A stretch of DNA of 64,000 nucleotides from Chrysophaeum taylorii (taxonomy: Eukaryota > Sar > Pelagophyceae > Pelagomonadales > Pelagomonadaceae). The notes under the pieces were generated by a model. It did no database searches and was not told where the DNA came from. It was given only the letters and a program-made list of their open reading frames with translations. The stretch spans positions 1-64,000 of the forward strand of contig JAQMWT010000102.1 of assembly GCA_029834535.1 (NCBI GenBank), written 5' to 3'. Below, piece by piece: positions 48,209-58,434 of this stretch. Position numbers and translations under genes: made by a program. Position 1 is the first letter of the stretch, and each line of letters starts with the position of its first letter.

Positions 48209-48569
48209 CGGGGTCAGCAGGGTTCCATCGATAATTCACACCAGGAGAAAAAAGGTGCCTTTCAACGACTGCGACCTACTTTGCACGATAACCGCCGCGC
48301 TCGCCGTAGCTCATCGCAGGTGGCGCTCCAAGATGAGTCCCCACCGCGATCATTTTTCGCTGATATGGAATACAAGCGTCACAACCCCGCGGGTCTAAAT
48401 GGTCTTGCGATGGTTTTGAAGCAGCAGACTTTCTGCCCGAAGACGTCTGGAGCAAGATCCACAACGCGAATCTCATCGCGTCGGGGCTGAGGTGATAAGT
48501 ACAGTTGACACCGTCGTCCGAAAACTTTAGGACGGTTCAACGGTCTCCACGTGAGACACACCCCTTGTT

Positions 48570-49055
48570 TTAAAAGGTCGACTTCGAAGAGCGGGTGGGT
48601 GCGTATGGGGGCTTGAGGTGCTTGGTGCGTTGCGCGGGGACATGAGGGATGTGCCTGATGGGCGTAAAAGGGCATGCGGGGCCTAGTCAGGGTCATCGCC
48701 GAGCCGCGGGGCAGGCGAAGAGAGGACGGGCCCCGCCTGTAGGTCGTACACATTCTGCTGCCGGAAGTATGTGCGACGAAGTGTGACGTCCTGCTGGGCG
48801 CGGGCGGCCTGGGTGGGGTTACCCGAGGCGGCGACATGGGTGAGGGCGGTGAGGGCACAGCGCGCCCGGCCCAATGCGTAGGCGATGCCCCACTCGCGGT
48901 AGATGCGTCACCCCTGGTTACAGGTTGAATCGCTTTGAGCAAGCGAGCAGTACCCTCACCCTCCTCTTAGCAGTCTACGTTTACAAACCCCACACCCTCC
49001 ACGCACCTGCGTGCTCCCGTTCGCACCCCCCCCCTCTCTGAGCAGTCGACCTTTA
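48570..49055 (+). repeat. R2 copy followed by opposite-strand R2 termini
   Basis: 48570-48910 repeats the R2 body (GGCGAAGAGAGGACGGGCCC to CACTCGCGGTAGATGCG). At 48957-49055 two minus-strand termini (CTCTTAGCAGTCTACGTTTA; CTGAGCAGTCGACCTTTACA) face the other way. Confidence 0.8.
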
Positions 49056-49700
49056 CAAACCCTTCTGCTGCTCGTAGCATACCGCATGTGACACCCCTAC
49101 GCTCATGTCGGCACAAAGCATAGTCGAAGCCTGTTTCTTGGTTGATGTCCGCGCAGCTCACGAGCTACGGTTGCCGTCTTAAAACGTGAGTCGAGGTGGA
49201 AATCTGTATGCTGGCCAAGACTGCCGAGAGAAGCCTGGTCTGCTGACTCGAAGTTCCCGGCGGCGCGTCGGCAACTCGAGATTTTCCGCTGGAAACGCTG
49301 CATTATTTGCTTTGTTCGGATCGCTATTCTCACGGTCGACTGACTATTCATTCAACATGGTGTGGCATTCGTGCTGTTCTGTGTTGTTATGCAGAGACCA
49401 ACTCCATGAAACTCCCGAAACGTTCGAAGTGTACGTGTGCCTGGCTACGCGCACGCGCAGGCAACATGTTCTGTCATAATGATATAACAAGGAGGTGCAC
49501 TCTCGTTTCCTTAGTCCTCTTCGCCAGACAGGGTGCAAGAACCCGGGGAAACACCAAGATAAGGCAAACGGAGACATAAAGGTAAAATAGTTTTGATTGT
49601 GGCAATCACCTTGCAGACTCAAAAATGAATTTCGTAAAATTTGTAGGGGATAATGTCGGTCGACGCCCCATTCATTGGGCTGGCCTCTAATTAGGTCGGT
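49056..49700. other. Gene-free stretch
   Basis: No gene or repeat recognised. Confidence 0.4.
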
Positions 49701-49931
49701 CACGAAAGCTAGCCAACTAGACCCCAGCCCAATGCGTGGCGCGTGGGCTACTGATATCCCCAGCGACGAAGCGCGCGGGATCAGAATCCCAGGGAGGTTA
49801 GAAGAGGGGTTCTGGAAGGAGAATCGAGGGCGAATAGTCAACTGTGTGATTTTCCTCTGTGGTCCTGGACCAGCTCCTACCGATCCAGCCTGGCTCCCAT
49901 ATGCCCGAGAGAGGTCGGAAGTTAGTTAGTA
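49701..49931. repeat. Two R1 3' ends in opposite orientation (type B minus, type A plus)
   Basis: Minus-strand type B (CTAGCCAACTAGACCCCAGC, 49709 onward, to GCGGGATCAGAATCCC) and plus-strand type A (GTGATTTTCCTCTGTGGTCC, 49846, to GGTCGGAAGTTAGTTAGT) lie back-to-back 50 bp apart. Confidence 0.8.
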
Positions 49932-50337
49932 AGTTATAATCAATGGCATGTCGCGAAATGCTCGTAACAAAAAAAAATAATGGTGTAGGACCGCGCTACT
50001 ATCAGGTCCGGATCGACGAAGTCAGGCAAGCGGCATATGTAGCACAGTCTCCAGGGGACTTTTGAAAACTCAAGACAAAGCTCGTGGAACAACGAAATAT
50101 GCCCTACAATCCATTGAGCTCTCGAGAGTCGGCAGAACGGAAGTTCTCGTTTTGTGAATAGTTTATTAGTAGCTAATCATTCGCTTCGTGAGCTCACTCA
50201 AAGAGGGGGAATATGTACAGCGCCGCCAGAAAGCTCGGCCTACCAACCATAGCGTAGCTCCACACGGTGTCATTGTTGTGGCGTTAACTGCTTCTTGAGT
50301 TTGTTGACCGATCTACGACATGCAAGCCATATAAAAG

Positions 50338-52299
50338 TTACTCGGCGTTGCAGCGCACCAGCATGATGTCGTCCGTCCATGAGCGAGGATCATCGATTGG
50401 AAGCTTACTCTCTTCGTTGTCGTCGTGTACAGGCCCCGATTTTGGCTTCGCATCCGATGATGATGTTGGCTGTGCATCGCCGCCGGGCTCTTTGTCATTG
50501 ACGACCGCGGATGCGGCTGCTTTTTTGTCGAGAGCTGCTTCTATTCTGATGGCCTCAGAATCCTTGAATTCCGAGTACTTTCGTTGCTGACGCCGACGCA
50601 GCATCGCGACGGCGAAGGAGAGAGCAATCAACAAAACGAGAAATGCAAACGTGGCGCCGAGTACGATGGCGACGATTTCGTTGTCATTGTTCTTATCACC
50701 AGATTTCGACGAAGACGACGAGGACAACGTCGGGTTTTCGAACTGACCACCGCTCCCGAAACTGAAGAAGAAGTTGACAGTAGTCGGGGCAGCTGATGGA
50801 GGGTCCACCGGATATGATGGCGCGAGCGTCGTAGGCATGCTTAATTTTGGTGACGGCGAAGATGCTGGCGTCAATGACGGCATGGGCGTAGGTCTGGATG
50901 ACGGTGAGGGCGTCGGATTCGGTGACGGCGTCGGAGTTTGCGACGGCGGCGGCGGCATCGATTTTCGTGACGGCGATGGCACAGGTGACGGCGACGGCTC
51001 GGGCAAAGGGTGTGGTGTAGGCTTCGGCGACGGTGGGGGCGATGACTTCGGCGATGGTCGTAGCGTAGGCTTCGGCGACGGTGGGGGCGATGACTTCGGC
51101 GATGGTCGTAGCGTAGGTTTCGGCGAGGGGGGTATCTGCGACGGTTCGGGCGTAGGCTCGGACGTCGGCTTTGGTGTTGGCTTTGGCGTTGGCGCGGATG
51201 TTGTCGCGGGTAACGGCTTTGACGACGGCGCGTAAGGCGACGGGTTGTACGTTGGTTGCAGCGTCGTTGGTCGAAGCGTCGTTTCCCAGAGTGTCGGCTT
51301 TCGCGAAGGAGGGGTGCTCGTCGGTGCGTAGGTCGGAGCGTAAGTTGTTGGCGTTGCTGTGGTGGGACTAGATGTTAACGGTATAGTGGGCCTTATCGAC
51401 GGTTCGACTGTTGGCCTAGAGGACTGTGGCAAAACCGGCCTCGGCGTCGGCGCTGGGGTCGGACCGTACGTCGTTGGTTCAGCCGTTGGCCTCGGGGACG
51501 GTGGAAAAACGGGCCTCGGCGTCGGTTGACGTACTGGTCTTGGCGTTGGCGCGTAGGTTGGTGCATACGTGGCCGGCGCGAGCAACCCGAGCCGAGAAAG
51601 CTCGGTGGAAAGATGAGCCGCCATCGCTTCGTTGCCGTCGTCGTTAGGATGGATTCCGTCCTTGTAGTAGTCTTCATCGGGCGGATCCCCAAAAGGCACT
51701 CGCATGTCGATCACATCGATGTTGCTTTGGGCAGCGACGTCGGCCACCAAATCGGGCAAGATCTGCAGGAAATAATTAAATTCGCGGGCGGGAATCACAA
51801 AACAAGAGTCGCGACTCGCCTCGTTGATTACGTCGCTGTCCGGCCACTTGCTCGACTCTTCGAGCTGCGGCACGGGGATCATCGCCACCACTCTTGGTTT
51901 CGTGTCGAGGGCTTGGAATGTGGCTATCAAGTCGACGTACGACTCGACGTACTGGTCCTCGGGGTCGTCGATCAGCGTGCCCCAGAACTCGCCCTTGGCG
52001 TCGTTCGTCCCGAGCATGATGGTCACGACGTCGGGCTCGCTTTCGAGCGCTTCCTCGTACTCGTCGCGGTCACGATACGACTCGCCCTCGATCTCCATCA
52101 TCGTCGCGCCCGACCTCCCAAAATTTTTGACTTCAAATCCACTCCCAAGCAGCCCCTCCAAGACGGCGGGATAAGCGTCATCCGATGACGACGCACCACC
52201 CTCTTCGGTGATCGAGTCGCCCACACACGAGATTGTCCAGGGAGCCGCCGGCCACGCCAGGGCCGCGAACAGCAGCACGGTGGCCAGCGTCGCGGCCAT
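50338..52299 (-). CDS. SGNH-hydrolase (GDSL-type esterase) with long proline-rich stalk and C-terminal membrane anchor
   Basis: 653 residues. The signal peptide (1-19) leads into an SGNH domain: block I CVGDSITEEGG (Ser 29), block II GRSGATMM, block III MLGTNDAKG (Asn 99), block V DGIHPNDDG (Asp 214, His 217). All four catalytic blocks are present, so esterase, lipase or carbohydrate-deacetylase activity is expected. Residues about 245-510 are a hydroxyproline-type stalk of PTPRP and PSPKP repeats, as in algal cell-wall glycoproteins. A single span (VAIVLGATFAFLVLLIALSF) and a basic, charged tail follow. It is predicted to be a type I membrane protein with the enzyme held away from the cell surface. 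The substrate is unknown. Confidence 0.85.
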   Translation of the reverse strand: MAATLATVLLFAALAWPAAPWTISCVGDSITEEGGASSSDDAYPAVLEGLLGSGFEVKNFGRSGATMMEIEGESYRDRDEYEEALESEPDVVTIMLGTNDAKGEFWGTLIDDPEDQYVESYVDLIATFQALDTKPRVVAMIPVPQLEESSKWPDSDVINEASRDSCFVIPAREFNYFLQILPDLVADVAAQSNIDVIDMRVPFGDPPDEDYYKDGIHPNDDGNEAMAAHLSTELSRLGLLAPATYAPTYAPTPRPVRQPTPRPVFPPSPRPTAEPTTYGPTPAPTPRPVLPQSSRPTVEPSIRPTIPLTSSPTTATPTTYAPTYAPTSTPPSRKPTLWETTLRPTTLQPTYNPSPYAPSSKPLPATTSAPTPKPTPKPTSEPTPEPSQIPPSPKPTLRPSPKSSPPPSPKPTLRPSPKSSPPPSPKPTPHPLPEPSPSPVPSPSRKSMPPPPSQTPTPSPNPTPSPSSRPTPMPSLTPASSPSPKLSMPTTLAPSYPVDPPSAAPTTVNFFFSFGSGGQFENPTLSSSSSSKSGDKNNDNEIVAIVLGATFAFLVLLIALSFAVAMLRRRQQRKYSEFKDSEAIRIEAALDKKAAASAVVNDKEPGGDAQPTSSSDAKPKSGPVHDDNEESKLPIDDPRSWTDDIMLVRCNAE

Positions 52300-53100
52300 G
52301 ACCGTGGCCTCGAGGAAAACAACTACAAATTTCCAAAAGCATGGCGAAAACCCGCACTTTCGTTTCCACTCCTCTTTTTACTCTTCAACAAGTTCCCGCG
52401 CTTTCTTTCCCTTTTCTTGGAAGACAGATCACCGCAACGTCCACACGTCGTGAATACGAACTATTTGCACTTGGCACAAGTGTTGTGCTGTTATTCCTTG
52501 AACTCCCCTTTGAGGTAAATCCTGGTCATTTATTAAGCTACGTGTGGTCTACCGATCACAACCCTTGTCCGGGTCCGGTCCGGGAGGTGTGTCTTTTTTC
52601 ACAGTTCGTTCACACGGACATTGTTAGACCGCCATACACACTTCTAACAACGCACACTGATGTCTCCACCCCATTTGGGCGTTCCGCGGGTTGTTGTCTC
52701 CTTGAGCAGTGTTGTCTCATCCTTCGGTGTCTGCAGTCGCCTTTTTTGCATTTTATGATTCCCTCTAGCCGCTCTTGGAACTACTAGGGGCGAATAATAA
52801 GAAAGCTTAAAGGTAGAACGAAGCGAGAAACCCTTAGGACCTTCACACTTTCCCAAACCACCCGCAGGGGCTCGCCGCACTCTCGGTTTCCCTGCGCGAA
52901 ACTTACCGCACTCTCCGGCCGAAGGCTGGTGGTGTGAACCCTGGCCAGTGCCGCAACGAATTCCTCTCCCTTCTCGCCCAGCCCATCCCGTGCAACGCCA
53001 CGGCACGCTCGGCGATGGAAAAAATCGACAGCCTCGAGACTTGTTGTTGTACTTGAGACCTTGTTCCTTCGCAGAGCAGTGCCTGACTAATAAACAAACA
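52300..53100. other. Gene-free stretch
   Basis: No gene recognised. The right part may be the 5' portion of the decayed reverse transcriptase element. Confidence 0.4.
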
Positions 53101-53109
53101 CCACCACGG

Positions 53110-54960
53110 TAACCCTCAATGCATTGGTCAAACGACGCGCCGCTGACGCTTACCACGCACCTGACGTTCGACCTGCACTGTCCTCGACGGTCCGCCGCCA
53201 TGTCACCGGGCGGTGCCTTGTGCGTAGCCTCCACTCCGAGATCTCTGAGGCACTGTACCCGATCAACGTTGCTGTCGGGGTTAAGGGCAGCCCCTCGCGC
53301 CTCGTCTTTGGCGTCCGCACCCACGCGGAGAGCAGTACCCCGACCAGGTCATCATCAAGCTGGACAAACGCAACGCAATCAACGAGCTCGAGCGTCGGAC
53401 CGTCGTGGACAAACTCGCACACCACGCCAACGCTAAGCTGCGCGCCTTTGGCCACTTCTTGTTCAAGCAATTACAGCTGGTATCCTGGGTGGCACTTCAT
53501 GGCCCCGCCGGCTCGCTCAACCCCAATTCGACTCTCAAGGAGGCGGCCAGCAAGGCGACCCCACCTATCCACCATGGCAATGTATGACGCCGCATAGGCC
53601 CTTTACGCCCGCTTACGCACGTGTGGCGGCTACGCACGATTTGGCATGGACGACGGTGTCATCTCTGGTTTCCCTCTGAGGTTGTCGACGCTCTCCTGCA
53701 ATACGCCCGTGACATCCAAGCTAGCGGCGAGGAGCTCCGCCTCGACAACTGCGTGGCGTTCTGTCCGGCGCTTGGCATGGGTCTCCTCGATCACCTCGAT
53801 ATCCAAAACCACGTCCGAGTTGCGCCGGACGGCACCCACACTCTTGCTGTAACCCCGTTGTCGACATCGGCCTCGTAATCTACGGTGTGCCCGTCAGCTC
53901 CCCCGACACGCCGGAGATGCCTATGTCGACGCTACCTTGCAACGCGAGGTTGACGATCAGATTGGCTCAATGAACACCATTCGCACCAAGCTCCAGAACG
54001 TCTCTCTCCACTGCACGTACTCCTGGGGCTGGTACTACGTTGCCTCGCGCATGGATTCCCTCGCGCAGCACTGCTACCCCGCCAATGCCTCGAGCTCGCT
54101 CCACCGCTTCGACGATTCCGTTCTCAACTTCCGTAGCCACGGTACTTGGCGCTGACCCGCGTCAGGTTTTTGACTCCACCGACATTGTCCTCCAACGCCT
54201 CCGCCTTTCGGCTCTAAATGGGAGTGGCGCCATTCGCTCCTGCGCCGACCTCAACCCCGCCGGCTTCGTTGGCACGGCGGCCCTAGCCCTCCCGCATCTC
54301 GTCGACCTTCGCGATCCGACGGGTGCCGTCGAGGTCCCTGGCTACCTCCCACGCCTCGCCTCGGTCCTGGGTGCCACCTCTTTTCGCGCAGGTAACGAGT
54401 TGCACCGTTGTCACCACCTCCTCTTGCCGCCTGACTCGAAAACTTGAGGCCGCGTGGGACGGACTTCGCACTGATCTCCGTACCACGCTGGCTTCCCACG
54501 GCGGCGCTGGTTCCGGCGACCCCGCCAACGTTCATCTCGCCGACGGTGCTTTGGCCCACGAGTTCGTCTCCATTGGCGTCCTCGTTGACTCCACTGTCAC
54601 GACGCCGCTTCTCGTACAGAAAACTCCAGCGTGCACTAATCTCCGAGCTTGAAGCAGCTCGGGCCACTGCACTCCAGTGACTGGTGGCCACCTTTCCCAT
54701 CACCGATGCTCTTCGGGTAGCGGCATCCTCATGGGATCGCTTCTCGACTACCTTCATCACCTCATCGCCCAGTTCCTCCCATCTAATTCCCAACCGCTGC
54801 TGGGCCGAGATGTGTGCCCAATACTTTGGATACCCCTCTCCAGCTTGTTCGGGCCTCGTGGGCACTCGCATTCTGGGCACTGATGTCGTTCTCAACACCC
54901 GCAACAAGGCGCTTTTCGCGCACCTAAGCTCCCGCCTCACCCGAGGGTCCATAATTTTTT
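53110..54960 (+). pseudogene. Broken non-LTR-type reverse transcriptase
   Basis: RT motifs appear in the right order but in changing plus-strand frames. INVAVGVKGSPSRLVFGVR (about 53263-53320) resembles the GVGVxxGxExxVHxxR block. DQVIIKLDKRNAINELER (53345-53398) is the D-x-x-N-A-F-N block, with Phe replaced by Ile. GGQQGDPTYP (53540-53570) is the QGDP motif. FGMDDGVISGFP (53642-53675) is the Y-x-D-D-G catalytic block, with Met for Tyr. VSSPDTPEDAYV and the C-terminal region to about 54950 also fit. At least four frame changes and several stops make it inactive. Upstream ORF1 and endonuclease are not seen. Confidence 0.65.
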
Positions 54961-55155
54961 TACGCGTGTAGATTTCCAGTATAAAATCGGCACCATTTTA
55001 GGTCGGTCGACTGAGCGACGAACGAAAAAGCCACGTGGTCCTTGGGGGGTTTTGCCCACGGCGCGGGGCGCCCTTTTCCGACCCTACTACTAAGTCCGAC
55101 GATCCTGAAGCCTACGTTGGAGGCGAGCTCGAGCAGCAGCCGTTCTGAATTAAGA

Positions 55156-55370
55156 TTAAGATGATGAACACGAGGGGCAAAGCCAGTCGCCATGTGGGAC
55201 GGCGCCTTGGGGGGGGGGGGGTCCATGCAGTCGAGGTGGTACCCCTTGAGACAATTCCCGCACAGGAGGAGCGCCTCGGGTAGGTCGTCGCTGCCGCACA
55301 CCGCGCACAGGACGTGGTGGGTCTCCTGGCACTTCTCCTTCTGGCTTAGTCTCCTCGAGCAGCAGAAGAT
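55156..55370 (-). pseudogene. PHD-finger coding segment, in frame with and directly downstream of the CAP-G stop codon
   Basis: Directly after the TAG of the CAP-G gene the same frame continues to CAVCGSDDLPEALLLCGNC, then LKGYHLDCMDPPPP: the Cys4-His-Cys part of a PHD zinc finger. A run of 13 G (plus strand, 55209-55221) then puts the sequence out of frame. With one more base the rest reads GAVPHGDWLCPSCSSS and stops at 55156, completing the Cys4-His-Cys3 set. It could be a terminal exon of the CAP-G gene, a read-through domain, or the remnant of another gene. Confidence 0.5.
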
Positions 55371-57821
55371 CTAAGACGGTTGTTGTTGTTGTTGTTGTCG
55401 GTCGTGGTGGGCCTTCTCCTTTCGCTGGCGGCGCAAGTCCGCAAAGTACTTGTCATCGTCCAGCTCTTCTCGGTAGGACACACGCGCCCTCGTCGAGCGA
55501 GTACCGCGCGTGCTTTGGGCGGGCGATACTGTTTTTGATCCCGCTGGATTGTCGTCGTTGTCGTCGGGCAGCGGCCATAGCTCGAGGAGGTTGGCGGTGT
55601 CGAGGGCCTTGTCGATACGATCGTCGTCGCGACCGCAGAGGTCGGCGAGCTTGTCGGCGGCGCGCTTGGCCGGTCTGGAATGCCAGCATTTGGCGCCGCA
55701 GCGGGCTGCGAGCGCGGCGACGAGCGCCGACTCGGAGTCGTTGGACGGCGACCGGAGGCCTCCGAGTGCCACACAGAGCTGGGTGCGGGCGTCGCGGTCG
55801 TCCCCATCATCCAGAAGGATCGCGCGGCACACGGCGTAGGCCGCGGCAAAGGGCTCGTGGTTGGCGACGAAGGCCAGCACGGCGCCGAGGCGGTCGTCGA
55901 GCGCCTCGCGCGCCCACTCGTCGCCGCTCAGGAAGAGGTCGGGCAACTTGGCGGCACAGGGTGCGAGGGGGAGCTTTTGGGCCGCAATCGGAAAGAAGAG
56001 CGCGAGGATTTGGCGGAGGCGTTCGGTGCCTCGGAACGCGAGGCACGCGAGGTCGCACAGGACGTCCGGCGTCGACCCAAAGCGCAGCGCGAGCTTGGCC
56101 GCCGCCTCGCCGGCCACCTCGACAACCACGTCCTCGTCGTCGCGCATGATGCGCCCGATGAGCTGCCAGAACTCCTCCTTCAAGTCGTCGCTCGCCATCG
56201 AGGCGTCGGCGAGCGCTTCGACGGCTCGACGCCTCACGGCCGGAGCTTCGAGCGCGTTCGACGCGACGCGCCAAAGCAGCGGGCCAAGCGTCCATTTTTG
56301 CGCGGCGCCTACGACGAGCCGCCTCCCGAGGCCCACGACGCCCACTTCGCGCCGCTCGACGTCGGCCGAGCTCACCGCGGGCAGCCAGATCGCGCGCTCG
56401 ACGTCGCCGAGCGCTCGATCAGAAACGCGAAGGTCGTCGTCGCTCCGTCCGACGAGGCCGGCCGTCGCGGTCGCCAATCCGAGCTTCCAGCCATCGTCGC
56501 CGTCGTGCGCGACGAGGTCGTCGAGCAGGACGTCGAGATCGTCGAGGCAGGCGCGCGCGAGGCGCGCGACCGCTACCGCGAGCGACGGATCGCTAGGCGC
56601 GAGCACGACGCGCTCGTACAACTCCCGCTTGCCGGCCTCGTCGACGAGCCGCGCTTCGATGCCGATGCGAGCCAAATCGATCAGCGCCGGAGCGTCCCCG
56701 ACACCCTCGGCAATTTCGGAGGGTGCCGGGATGATGGCGCGGAGCGCCTCGTCGAGCGCCGCGGGCGAGAGGCGGCCTTCCTCGATCTCGAGCTCGGCGA
56801 GGCACCGCGCGCCGACGGCCGCCTCGGGCGTCGTTGGCTTGCCCCTCGGTAGCTCGACCACAATCATATTGTCGTCGTCGTTTAGCAAGCCTTCGAAGCC
56901 CGGGGGCGGCTCCTCGCCGCGCGCTATGAGGGCGCACGCCCGCGCGGCCGCGAGCGCGTTTTTAGGATCTCGACCCTCAAACCTTCGAACGAACTTGTCC
57001 ATCCCGAGGGTCTGGAAATAGGTCGCCGTCATCCGGGCCGCCGCCATTTTGACGTCGTCGTCGCGATCGCCCAAGCCCCGCAGGACGTCGGTCCACCGCG
57101 GCACGTTGGCCGCGTGTACCTTGCGGCGCAAGACGCCGTACGCGGCTCTTCGCACCCTCGTCTCGAGGTCGCGGCACCGCTCGATCAGCGCGTCGAGCGT
57201 CGTGGCGCGTGGCTCTAGCGCCTCGACGGCCGCTTTGCGCACGTCGGCGTTCGCGTCCCGGGTCGCCACGAGGAGCGCGTCGCGCGCGCGATCCTCCTCG
57301 CGATCCTCGTCCTGGAGTCGCTCTAGCGCCGCGCACGCCGCCGCGCGCACTGTCGCCGTGCGATCGCAGCTCCGCTGCACGAATACGTCAACGAGTGCCT
57401 CGTAGTCCTCCTCGTCGAGCCCGCCGAGCGCCTCGAGCACCTCGACGCAGAGCTCGCACGCGCGAGCCCGCACGTGCGCCTCGCCCGACGCCGCGGCCGT
57501 CGCCACGAAACGCAGAACTTTTGAAACCCACGACTCCTCGCCGCTCAAACTGCCCACGACCCGCCCCATGAAACACATCACGCGTTCCACCGCCGCCTCG
57601 CGTCGTTTCGCCCCCACCACGCGACGCAGATGCTCCCACAATGAGCCCTCCTCCTTATCACGCTCCTCGCACAACCCTAGGACCAACCGCCCGGCCTCGC
57701 TCCGCGACAGAGTGCCCACCCGCGCCTCGCCGCGCTCGTGCGTCGCTCGCGACCTCGCGCTCTCGCGCAACACTGACCGCAACTCCTCCCGCGCCTGCTC
57801 CACCGTGGCGGCGGCACTCAT
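55371..57821 (-). CDS. NCAPG: Condensin complex subunit 3 (CAP-G / Ycg1)
   Basis: 816 residues of HEAT repeats. N-terminal WEHLRRVVGAKRREAAVERV and MGRVVGSLSGEE precede HEAT units such as HVRARACELCVEVLEALG, RTATVRAAACAALERLQDED and VRKAAVEALEP. CRDLETRVRRAAYGVLRRKV and WTDVLRGLGDRDDDVKMAAA are the strongest CAP-G-like segments. The middle (VGARCLAELEIEEGRLSPAA, VRRRAVEALADASMASDD) fits the Cnd3 domain. The protein is the non-SMC HEAT subunit of condensin, acting on mitotic chromosomes and DNA. The C-terminus is basic with ARVSYREELDDDKYFADLRR and a Gln run. The size is near that of other algal CAP-Gs (about 800-1000). The in-frame PHD segment after its stop is unusual. Confidence 0.85.
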   Translation of the reverse strand: MSAAATVEQAREELRSVLRESARSRATHERGEARVGTLSRSEAGRLVLGLCEERDKEEGSLWEHLRRVVGAKRREAAVERVMCFMGRVVGSLSGEESWVSKVLRFVATAAASGEAHVRARACELCVEVLEALGGLDEEDYEALVDVFVQRSCDRTATVRAAACAALERLQDEDREEDRARDALLVATRDANADVRKAAVEALEPRATTLDALIERCRDLETRVRRAAYGVLRRKVHAANVPRWTDVLRGLGDRDDDVKMAAARMTATYFQTLGMDKFVRRFEGRDPKNALAAARACALIARGEEPPPGFEGLLNDDDNMIVVELPRGKPTTPEAAVGARCLAELEIEEGRLSPAALDEALRAIIPAPSEIAEGVGDAPALIDLARIGIEARLVDEAGKRELYERVVLAPSDPSLAVAVARLARACLDDLDVLLDDLVAHDGDDGWKLGLATATAGLVGRSDDDLRVSDRALGDVERAIWLPAVSSADVERREVGVVGLGRRLVVGAAQKWTLGPLLWRVASNALEAPAVRRRAVEALADASMASDDLKEEFWQLIGRIMRDDEDVVVEVAGEAAAKLALRFGSTPDVLCDLACLAFRGTERLRQILALFFPIAAQKLPLAPCAAKLPDLFLSGDEWAREALDDRLGAVLAFVANHEPFAAAYAVCRAILLDDGDDRDARTQLCVALGGLRSPSNDSESALVAALAARCGAKCWHSRPAKRAADKLADLCGRDDDRIDKALDTANLLELWPLPDDNDDNPAGSKTVSPAQSTRGTRSTRARVSYREELDDDKYFADLRRQRKEKAHHDRQQQQQQPS

Positions 57822-57924
57822 CTTTTTTGAACTTTATTCCCAACGACAACAACAACAACCGGTGCGTCGTGTGGATGATCCCCTTGTTAATAACTAAACC
57901 CTAACCCTGCGATCGCTAACCGGC

Positions 57925-58293
57925 GGTTGCGATGGAGGACGGCGCCTAACACGCTTGCTCCCTGCGGCGGCCCCGGCCGTCCCGGAGTGAGACGGTGCCT
58001 GCTCGCCTCCCGGGCTGGCCGGTTAGCACCCGGAAAGTCCGCGCTGGGATGGGGTTCGCTCGGTTGGGCAGAACGCGACGGACAGGTCGATTGTTCGTGG
58101 ACCAACAAGTTTGCGGCCTGCGACGCTTTTGCACGACTTCGCACAAGACCGCGCGCAGTGGCGGTCCGTCATCAACGAGTCCTCGTCCCTCGCCTCTGCC
58201 CCAACTGCGTGATTTTCCTCTGTGATACCGTACCGGCCCCTGCCGGTCCGGCCTGGCTCCCATGCTCGGGAGAGGTCTGAAGTTAGTTAGTTA
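57925..58293 (+). repeat. R1 SINE-like repeat, type A, diverged central region
   Basis: It starts GGTTGCGATGGAGGACGGCG and ends GGCTCCCATGCTCGGGAGAG, then GTCTGAAGTTAGTTAGTTA. The central about 200 bp differ from other copies but share GTGATTTTCCTCTGTG with the 49.85-kb copy. It lies about 100 bp upstream of the CAP-G start codon. Two telomere-like CCCTAA units (57897-57908) just precede it. Confidence 0.85.
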
Positions 58294-58434
58294 AACCCTT
58301 CCCTCTTTCTTTGAACCTCTTCACCTTAAAACCCTCTACAATATCTGCACGACGATGATGATGGCACGCGCCCCCTGAAGCGAGCCAAGACGACAAAGAA
58401 TGACTTCTTCTTCTTCTTCTTAGAGAAGCGACGC

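Noticed and set aside
52644-53324. 226-residue open frame on the minus strand
   Set aside because: It is antisense to the reverse transcriptase motifs on the plus strand and has no domain; GC-rich DNA keeps the opposite strand open by chance.
57893-57908. AAACCCTAACCCT, telomere-like
   Set aside because: Only two units; too short to call an interstitial telomere or end of chromosome.
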